A stretch of DNA of 64,000 nucleotides from Lunularia cruciata (taxonomy: Eukaryota > Streptophyta > Marchantiopsida > Lunulariales > Lunulariaceae), in contig OX419756.1 in assembly GCA_948567375.1 (NCBI GenBank), positions 60,712,333-60,776,332 on the forward strand, in the 5' to 3' direction. The translations under genes were made by a program, and so were the position numbers. Position 1 is the stretch's first letter, and each line of letters starts with the position of its first letter. A model generated the notes under the pieces. That model saw nothing but the letters and a program-made list of their open reading frames with translations. It did not search any database and was not told the DNA's origin. Below, piece by piece: positions 56,805 to 64,000 of this stretch.

Positions 56805-57398
56805 GGATCTCTGTGAAAGGATTCTTAAGCTCAAAGTCGAAACTGGACGATTTTGAGATTGCCGTAATCCAAAGCTCCCGTTAGCTAGATCTATAGTTTG
56901 CGAGAGCCGGGTGAATGTGTGTCTGAAGCTGGAACAAAGAGATATATAGAAACCCCCAGCTTCTTACTCTGGATGGGTAAATGTCTACACAGGGCTGAAC
57001 GCGCACCTCCCATACAGGATTGTGGACTTTGGCGATTGTACAGCCTCAAAGAAGAGATTCCAGAATACCGAGTTACGGACTATAAACAGTGTCCCCCCTT
57101 GCCGATATATATAAAATTCCGAACCAGACACTGTATAAACATCGAACCTTAGTTCAACTTCTTTGTACAGGACGCTTTCCTAGCAATCCAACACTTCCAG
57201 GTAGCAATATAAGCTCTTCATCCACCTAATGATACCCTTTAGGTGCAATTCATTGCTTTACATTATTCGCTCAACGTTCGAACGTTATATGGAATTTGAA
57301 GTTCTGTCTCTATGGCTGATTACAAAGATACACCAGGTGAGATCATGAATCAAACTGAACGTGTACGCCTGCAGCTGTAAGCCACTAACAAAACCGAG

Positions 57399-57470
57399 AG
57401 ATACTTGTCTCTTCTGCAAAACATAGGTAGTTAGAGATGCTTGTCTCTTCTGCAAAACATAGGTAGTTAG
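57399..57470 (+). repeat. 36-bp tandem duplication
   Basis: Two units starting at 57,399 and 57,435 carry GAnACTTGTCTCTTCTGCAA-type sequence followed by AACATAGGTAGTTAG and differ at one base. Confidence 0.9.
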
Positions 57471-57819
57471 GTATTATGAGATGTGTTTCGATGATGTTCG
57501 AAACATAATCCCCTTGGGTTCCTGAAAGCCTCATACCAACTAAGTAATACAACCATATGGCTGAAGATGAAATGGCTGTTTATATGGCTGAAAATGAAAT
57601 GTTATATATAAGTATAAGTATAAAATTAATTAAAATGGTAATAAAATTAATATAAAATTATAAAAGAAACAGTAATAAAATCTTAAAACTATTTTAATAT
57701 ATTATATTTTTTTGTTAACTCTAATCGTATTAAATGAATAAAGGATTACATGCAAGCTAGTGTATAATTTATAAATTAATAAAACAGTTGAACGTGCCCG
57801 CATGGCCATGTTTTTCTGG

Positions 57820-58160
57820 ACGGTTCTCGCACTTTTGTTGCTTAACTCTTCAAGAATCTTGTTGCTTAACTCCTCATAAAGGATTACGCATCTAGCGTCT
57901 CGGTGGAAATGGAAAAATATACATAACGAGAGGTCGCTAGCATATTCGGTTCTCGCCCTCTTGTTGCTTAACTCTTCAAGAAGGACGAGGCAACTAGCGT
58001 CTCAATGGAAATGGAGAAATATACAGAATGAGATGTGGCTAGCATCTTCCGTGGAAATCAGGAAGGACGACGCAACTAGCGTCTCAATGGAATGGAGAAA
58101 TATACATAATGAGAGGTGGCTAGCATCTTCCGTGGAAAGAGAAAAATATACGCAATGAAA
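57820..58160 (+). repeat. Irregular tandem repeats around CTAGCGTCTC
   Basis: The phrase CAACTAGCGTCTCAATGGAA, followed by AATGGAGAAATATACAnAA and GAGAnGTGGCTAGCATCTTC, recurs near 57,885, 57,985 and 58,070, with a partial copy near 58,130. TTGTTGCTTAACTCnTCA also recurs near 57,836, 57,860 and 57,961. ORFs across it are products of the repetition. Confidence 0.8.
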
Positions 58161-58479
58161 AGTAAGATCTACAAAACCACCGAGTATTCTAACTTTAGAC
58201 CGCACCTTCGGGTAATTTGTGCAAACTCTTGATTTCTATTTCTATACGGTAACTGCTATACAAACCTCTATTACCATATATTAACGTGTACTACCATCTG
58301 AAATGCAATTTAGAAAAGAAATAAATTTCAATTCTTTGTTATACATTCATTTCATTGATATACACAATATATTCTTCATATCTCAAGTTGCCTCTTTCAC
58401 TTGACTGTAATCCGTATAGGTTATAAGTTAATATCCTAAAGATCAATTGCAGCCAAACGAAGGCATTAATTCATGCACT

Positions 58480-58555
58480 GGATCAGCACTGGATCAGCTG
58501 GATCAGCACATTAGGATTGTAGCACATTCGCTGGATCAGCACATTAGGATTGTAG
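58480..58555 (+). repeat. Short GGATCAGC repeats
   Basis: ACTGGATCAGC occurs twice, then GCTGGATCAGCACATTAGGA followed by TTGTAG occurs twice in about 70 bp. Confidence 0.85.
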
Positions 58556-59025
58556 TCATTGTTTATCATCCAGGTGAGCGGCTGAAGCCCCTTTAATCAG
58601 AATCAGTCATTGGTGCAAATTCATCACATAAATGTAATCGCTACATAAAATGAGCAAAAGTAATATTCTTGAGGGCAGTTCAAACTCCGGTTCTAAGGAG
58701 AGGAGATGACCCAATCCGTGGTGCCAAATTGGGACAACCGTCTCTAACAGGGTAAAGTGTTTGTTGTAAGTTTTAGCATAATACTGGGGAAAAGGCAACC
58801 GCGTAGGAAAACAAAGGACGGGAAGACCCCATCAAGCCATAGAAGGGAAAGACAAAAAAAGGTGACATGGGGCTAAGCCCCAATAGAGTCTATATGAGAA
58901 ATCTGCTCTAGCACACCTAAGATATCCAAGCTATGCAAGTTGTACTGTCTACATACAACTAGAGCATCCAAAGAAACATCACCTAATGTGATTGCTCTCT
59001 TATGGATTGCACCAGCCACTACACT

Positions 59026-59409
59026 CTATAGAGCTATGGAGACACACTGTTTAAAATATGCTACAAAGTATGAGAGTGAGAGTGGTACCCCTTGACGCCT
59101 AACATGATAAGCTCTCGTGCACTCCTTGACAAATGTGTCAAATGCCGTGTCCATCGCTCCATACAACTCCAAGGCTAGAGGAACAAAGAGGTGGCCTTGC
59201 TGCATGCCCCTATACTTGGAGACCTTACGACCTGCTACTGCACTCGCCGCCCATCCAGGGGGATGAGTAATCACTCCCTCCAAAACTGTATCCCGCGTAG
59301 GGTCTGTAACCACAACATCCGCTACTGTCACCCGATCATCTCGGACCAAGTATAAGTCTTCCCTGACACGTGTCGTATGCAAAGCATACGAATGCTCCCT
59401 CCAAGCCAA
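59026..59409 (-). pseudogene. Restriction-like endonuclease domain of the non-LTR element
   Basis: The frame shows VTVADVVVTDPTRDTVLEGV and, about 20 residues on, GRKVSKYRGM. An Asp in a beta-strand followed by an acid and a K-x-x-K/Y motif fits the PD-(D/E)xK fold of restriction-like endonucleases. It is followed by LFVPLALELYGAMDTAFDTF and a helical end. In R2-type elements this domain nicks the DNA target for priming. The match is by motif spacing only, so the domain call is an inference. Confidence 0.6.
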
Positions 59410-59970
59410 GTATCCACTCTCTCATGCCATAGCAAACACTATGTCCCTAATGGCATCATGGGTAGCTATCCTCTGTCCTCCAAAAGGACACCGTATCATG
59501 TAGACCGTTGCTGCATCTAGTGTAGAACCACACTCATAAGTGAGTAATGAAGATGCAGATGGGTGGACCAAACCTAGGCAAAACCTCATCATTGTAGAGA
59601 AAGTAGCTAGTGCAAGTTGGAATGCCCTAATGCATGGTCAAGCTAGGATCCAAGAGCATGCACCCTTGCTGGAGCAAGAGCAAAGACGTGCTCTAGTGGC
59701 CTGAGGAATAGACGAGTCGACTAAGAGAGAATGTAGCGTATGCTCACACTATTGCTCCATCAAGGAATACTATAAACCTCTAGTCCAATCTGACAATAGT
59801 GAAGCAAAAGATGGAAAATTCTCTTGTGCTCGTAGGGATAGATTATCTCTTGTCTGCTGCAATAACACCCAGAGAGAAAAGGCTCCTCCCTCCACCTCTA
59901 TCAGATAAGTCTCTAAAACCGGCCTATCAGCAACCACAAAATGAGAGGAAAGTAGGGGTGCTGAGAGAGC

Positions 59971-60237
59971 TCAACTACCCAAAAATGCTATAGATGCCGT
60001 CTCCTCCATAGAAAGCAAGCCAACCCCACCACATGAGATTGGCAAAGCAGTCTTCCTACGTGCCAAATCCCCTATCACACACTCAAAAGTCCCTGGTCCA
60101 ATAATCTCACCAAAGACTCCCATAATCCTCCTATCAAATGCTCTCAAACGTGATAGGAAGGACGGTGAGGGGGGAATTGTATGGATGAGGTAGGATGGTT
60201 GATGACTAATACTGGAAGAGAGTATACCAAATGCCAC
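59971..60237 (-). pseudogene. Post-RT connection region of the non-LTR element
   Basis: The frame has LRAFDRRIMGVFGEIIGPGT, DLARRKTALPISCGGVGLLS and ASIAFLGS, phrases I know from RT polyproteins of bryophyte and conifer non-LTR elements (LPxxxGGxGLLS). It joins the RT frame directly upstream (60,238). Confidence 0.75.
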
Positions 60238-61192
60238 CTACGGATCTCCTAGTAATGGAAGGTCATCCACATGGAGAACATCCTCTACAAGTGCAAGATC
60301 CAAGAAGCGTGTGAACAAATCCTTTGATCCTATTGGCACTCCAAGAACACAAAGGCCATTTGTGGATGTGATACACCCCTCTGGAAGCTCAAGGTGTGGA
60401 GGGATACCTAAAGGGGAACATGCCCTACACTTTGACACCTTGACTCTCAAGCCTACAAGATGTAGCTTGGTAGTCAAGTAGTCAAAGGCCTGCCTAATCT
60501 GATCTACAAGGCCTACGATGTGTGTATCATCTGCCAAGGAGAGAAATACACAACCTAGCATGGCAAAAGTAGTAGATAGGAGAGCTCTAAAGTGAGCCAT
60601 AGCAAATAAGGACCCCCCAACGGATCTCCTTGACGTGTACCAATAGCTGATTCCAAGACGGTGACTCTCTCATATCAACCACCATGCTAGTAGGAAAGGG
60701 AAGCAGGAGAGCCATAAAAGATTGCACAAAAGGAATGAGACTTGCCAAGGATCCACCAGCCTCCCTAAGCTCTCTAAAGATGGATGCCAGTGAGATGCTA
60801 TTAAAAGCATTCTCAACATCCACCTATAGGACGACCTACTCCGAATGGATATCTAGCAGTGCTCTAATGCCTAGAGATATAGCCTCACATCCACCAGGTG
60901 TAGCTACTCTAAATTGATGTGGTCTAAGGTGCTGTCGAAAGTGAGAATGATGCTGAAGGACAATGGTACGACAGACCAAACGCAAAAAGATCTCTCCAAT
61001 AGCAATCGGTCTAATGCCTCTTGTGTCCTTCTCCATTGAGAGAAGTGGACTAGCACCTAACACCCGACTAACAGACATAAGAATGTCTCCTCTCGCTACT
61101 ATTGCAACCACTTGAAACAACTCGATAAAACCACTAGAAGGATCATCTGCCTGGAAGCAATCTCTAAGGTGCTCATAAACCATCCTTGACAA
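60238..61192 (-). pseudogene. Non-LTR reverse transcriptase
   Basis: 61,192-60,836 has the fingers (RGIRPIAIGEIFLRLVCRTI). 60,823-60,587 has palm motif A, DVENAFNSISLASIFREL. An adjacent frame has RQGDPLGGSLFAMAHF at about 60,590-60,640 (the QGDPLG motif). 60,600-60,238 has palm motif C, LSLADDTHIVG, with both catalytic Asp residues. Frameshifts separate these blocks, so the copy is dead though the motifs are intact. Confidence 0.88.
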
Positions 61193-61681
61193 GCCTCATG
61201 AGGAAAGGCGAGGGGCAATGCACAATGCTTGTGCAAATAGCAACCTATCAAGACATTAAGGCTGCTCAGGCTGATAATCTAAGACCTCTAGTGGTAGTCC
61301 TTCTATTGCTATAGAATGTAGTGAGCGTAGGGAAGAGATAGTCTCATCAGTAGGACTCATTATAGACAAAGGATGTACCGCTTGTGCTGCTCTACTAAAC
61401 TCTTCTGCCTGACCCAATGTCCTATATCATCTGAATCGAGTGGACTCGGTGGTATCCTATGGCGATGCTTGTGTCCTAAATCGTGTAGCCCTAATAGACT
61501 CCTCCTAAAGGGCTGCCCAATCCCTCGCTCGGAAATAATGAAATCTAGCAACCACATCTTTATGCCCCGCACGTCTCCCTGTAGCATAACGAAGGCACCA
61601 TCGAGGGAGTAAGAGGAATAGGAACCATGCTAACTCGTCCGAGGGATCATGTGCCAAATGATCAAGTGGTAGACAAAAAGC

Positions 61682-62047
61682 CTATCTAGCCTTATCATGG
61701 AGTGTGCAGGGTAGCCTATGGAATAGACGTGGATATGGAAAACTAGTCTCAAATAACCCCAAAATGCAACGTGCTAGAGAAGCTAACCACTCACACGACT
61801 CGATCGATATCCCGGGAATGATCAATGAAGGGATAGAAGAAGCGTGTGTAATCTCGAGTGTCTCTGCTGTCAATGTGGTCGCTCGTCTCATGTGAGCATC
61901 CCAAGTGGTCCAATCATAGTCCGTGTGCATCCTTTCCACATGAGTCTTTACCCCTTGCGAGGTAAAGCATCGATGACACACCGGGCATGGTATATCCAGA
62001 TCCGCTCTAGACGACACCACATGGGAAAGTTTAGACATGGCTAGCAC
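61682..62047 (-). pseudogene. N-terminal C2H2 zinc finger of the non-LTR element
   Basis: The frame opens MLAMSKLSHVVSSRADLDIP and then has CPVC, eleven residues, H, four residues, H (CPVCHRCFTSQGVKTHVERMH region). The C-x2-C-x11-H-x4-H spacing is a C2H2 finger. In R2-like elements such fingers recognise target DNA, so this element may have had sequence-biased insertion; that is an inference. The start codon is the first ATG of the frame. Confidence 0.75.
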
Positions 62048-62050
62048 AAG

Positions 62051-62323
62051 AATAATGATAGTAACACATGCTGCTACTCTCTATATCTCTCCATATCTGC
62101 AAAATCACAACCATTCATATCCCAAATCACATAAAAAAACAATCTCTAAAACCCTAAAATTTGTAAACTCTCATAATTTTCAATTTATATCTCTAAAATT
62201 CTCAAACTAAATTAGAAGGGAACTAAATGATAAAATCAATAAATTAAAAATAAAAATTTACAACCTATCACTCTCAATGTAAAACGATCACTCTAAACCC
62301 TAAGAAAGCTCAAAATACTCCAT
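62051..62323. other. Sequence upstream of the non-LTR element
   Basis: AT-rich sequence with TCTCTAAAAnnCTNAAA-type phrases near 62,140 and 62,200. It could be the 5' untranslated region of the non-LTR element; no ORF. Confidence 0.4.
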
Positions 62324-62463
62324 AGTCTTCGATCTAGATGCAAATGGAACCGAAATTGAAAAATGAAAAACATCTACTATTCACTCTAGGGTTAGTCTTC
62401 AATCTAGATGCAAATGGAACAGAAATTGAAAAATGAAAAACATCTACTATTCACTCTAGGGTA
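62324..62463 (+). repeat. 70-bp tandem duplication
   Basis: Units start at 62,324 and 62,394, each beginning AGTCTTCnATCTAGATGCAA and ending CTATTCACTCTAGGGTT or CTAGGGTA, with about two differences. It lies just upstream of the non-LTR element, where some elements carry tandem 5' repeats. Confidence 0.9.
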
Positions 62464-64000
62464 GGGTTACGTGCCTGAGAGCACTCCGATATGATAGATA
62501 TCGTCTCACGTCTCTCCTCTCCCGTCTCCACACTCTCCCGCAGCTCCCGAGTCGAGCTCGCTCAATCATAATATCTAGGCTTAGGGTTTAACTTGATATC
62601 CGATTCTGATGCAATGTCTTAAAAGCCAGCTACTGCACTCCATGTACTTTCTTCACATGTTTATAGTAGTTTCAGTACTAGTCAGATATACCAATCCAGA
62701 GAGAAAGGAGACATGTGTTACAGTCATCGTGTTCAGAAACGATAGCGATTTCAGTTTTTCCACATCCATTCTCTTCGGGAGTTACCAAGAGGATGTTCAA
62801 CATTTTCATAGTAAAGATTGAGCCAGGATTTATCTTGATATATATTTGCCCGCCAAAGTGAATAGAATATTACGGGATGTATAATAATCGATTTAAAGTG
62901 AATTATTTCTGACCATTTTCGAATTACAGCTTTGGTGCAATCTGAAAACGAAAACTTGGAAAACTGTAAACTTCAGTTTAAAACTCCAGTGCTCTCTGTC
63001 AACATTATTCCGTATTGCATTCCGCAAGAGCTGGAAAAGATGCTATGTGGGTTTGTAATCTGTGAAGTGTGAGTCTCTTTGTCGGACAACATACATAACA
63101 TTGTCTGCTAACTCATATAAGAACCTGTTTGATAGTTTGAGGCACTTTAGTACCAGTACACCTGACAGTGTGAAGATACAGTCGTACTCATGGCCTGACA
63201 AGTTCTAAAACTACATAAACTCTCAGCTTACTTTCAAATTCCACATTTTATTTCCGGAGGATTTCTGTGCTTTATAGAAATCACCTCATGATGATATAGG
63301 AACTTTCAGAATACAAACGTTTATCCTTAACCGCATAGGCATTGTCCCGTCGCTTCATTAAACATTAACTTAACTAAAGAATTTTGCTCCAGGACCGAAC
63401 CTCGGCCTGAAAAATATTCTATCAGATTGATGTTATTCCCATCCTGGAAAGAATTCTGCTAGGACCCATCCCAGCTATATTGGTACATCTACGATACTGT
63501 TTGGATGCACATTTCCCTGTCGAATTGATTCGGTGTTTACGTCTAAAGCAATAGTAGATTTCTGAGGTTGGGCCTCTTCTTTGAATGTCCAAGGTAGTAA
63601 AAGCTACAATCAGATTGCTCATGCTGGATAGCCCATCTCACTTGGAAGTTGTTGCTCAACCGCTGTATCTTGGATGAAATCATTTTCTGGAGGTGACATC
63701 AGCTGCTGTATCTGGACCCGGTCTTGCTCGTATCTTTGCTGGAAGGAAGAAAAAGGTATCCAGCAGGTTTCTGTAGAATTCATTTGTGCGTTGTGCAGGT
63801 AACAGCTGCAGACTTCATGTGTACTGTGTAAATAACATGCAGGTGACATATACGATGCTGTGTGCCAAACTTTAGAGCCGAAGCTATTTGGGATCCTTGA
63901 CCAATACCTCGGGAAAGGAAGCCATGCGAGGAGTCATTGACCAAAAGGGGATTTCAACCACAAAGAAGACTCCCACTCTTGTTCTCAAATAGTGCACAGT
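62464..64000. other. Low-copy right end of the window
   Basis: No complete gene. AAGCTATTTGGGATCCTTGA near 63,880 resembles AAGCTGTTTGTGGATCCTTGA near 42,080, hinting at a further copy of the duplicated low-copy segment. One candidate exon on the minus strand is listed separately. Confidence 0.4.
63619..63738 (-). CDS. Possible terminal exon, minus strand, unknown protein
   Basis: After a pyrimidine-rich acceptor (CTTTTTCTTCCTTCCAG on the minus strand), 120 bp encode QRYEQDRVQIQQLMSPPEND, then FIQDTAVEQQLPSEMGYPA and a TGA stop. The Gln-rich, protein-like composition and good acceptor suggest a real last exon. Upstream exons would lie towards or past the window's right edge and I could not find them. 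Product unknown; it could be chance. Confidence 0.3.
   Translation of the reverse strand, partial: QRYEQDRVQIQQLMSPPENDFIQDTAVEQQLPSEMGYPA

Larger units (their letters stand above)
56805..58880. other. Low-copy sequence with short tandem repeats; fragment starting MADYKD at 57,312
   Basis: No full gene. At 57,312 an ATG reads MADYKDTP and meets CAG|GTGAGA, so it could be another first exon related to the MADYND copies, though the acidic DDDSPPWL part is missing. The segment 57,600-57,780 is AT-rich. Repeats at 57,399, 57,880-58,150 and 58,480-58,555 are listed separately. Confidence 0.4.
58900..62050 (-). mobile_element. Non-LTR retrotransposon with C2H2 finger, RT and restriction-like endonuclease
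   Basis: Minus-strand frames in order: a C2H2 zinc finger (62,047-61,682), a linker (61,587-61,360), RT (61,192-60,238), a connection region (60,237-59,971), and an endonuclease-like C-terminus (59,409-59,026). This one-ORF plan matches the early-branching (R2/NeSL-like) non-LTR elements, which carry a C-terminal restriction-like rather than an N-terminal apurinic endonuclease. Several frameshifts and stops make the copy inactive. The clade cannot be fixed by eye, and neither end of the element is clear. Confidence 0.8.

Noticed and set aside
1..64000. CRISPR arrays, bacterial operons, phage systems
   Set aside because: No spaced short repeats, ribosome-binding-site spaced ORFs or phage genes; introns and LTR elements show a eukaryotic nuclear genome.

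Overview
The window looks like nuclear DNA from a land plant with a large, repeat-rich genome. The evidence is degenerate Ty1/copia and Ty3/gypsy retrotransposons primed by initiator tRNA-Met, short GT-AG introns in the one intact-looking gene, and a RING/RS protein of plant TOPORS-like type. The gypsy family (pol ending in a PHD finger) and the endonuclease-type non-LTR element recall those I know from bryophytes, lycophytes and gymnosperms rather than flowering plants. That placement is an inference of moderate to low confidence. I see no bacterial operons, CRISPR arrays, rRNA or tRNA genes.

Region by region: 1-6.5 kb is a Ty3/gypsy relic (plus strand) with two LTR-type insertions in its pol gene. 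The reading frame resumes across both. 6.5-10 kb has no recognisable gene. 10-10.9 kb is an AT-rich diverged repeat. 10.9-13.8 kb holds minus-strand copia debris. 14-16.5 kb has a coiled-coil relic and an LTR-like segment whose promoter carries about 60-bp tandem repeats full of heat-shock-element-like motifs, just upstream of a TATA box. 16.7-23.5 kb carries three solo LTRs in otherwise unassigned sequence.

24.6-29.3 kb is the main host gene: a multi-exon plus-strand gene for a RING-finger, arginine/serine-rich protein resembling TOPORS E3 ligases. Eight introns up to the large RS exon can be placed in phase. 29.3-36.8 kb is mostly unassigned, with one probable LTR plus primer-binding site at 34.4-34.6 kb. 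36.8-40.3 kb is a decayed plus-strand copia element, followed by the start of a second copy of the gypsy family, a 200-N assembly gap, and that family's 3' region (40.6-41.4 kb).

41.4-58.9 kb is a low-copy segment split by two minus-strand copia elements: 42,825-48,374, which itself contains a solo LTR with a perfect AAAAG duplication, and 51,468-56,334. The low-copy pieces contain repeated relics of an unrecognised gene whose N-terminus has the motif DYND-x-DDDSPPWL. 59.0-62.05 kb is a minus-strand non-LTR retrotransposon with an N-terminal C2H2 finger, reverse transcriptase and C-terminal restriction-like endonuclease. 62-64 kb is low-copy sequence with one possible terminal exon on the minus strand.

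The window is therefore a layered retroelement graveyard around one credible host gene. The items most worth following are the RING-RS gene, the HSE-repeat LTR promoter, the coding sequence that appears to lie inside a copia LTR, the DYND/DDDSPPWL relic family and the probably collapsed assembly gap.
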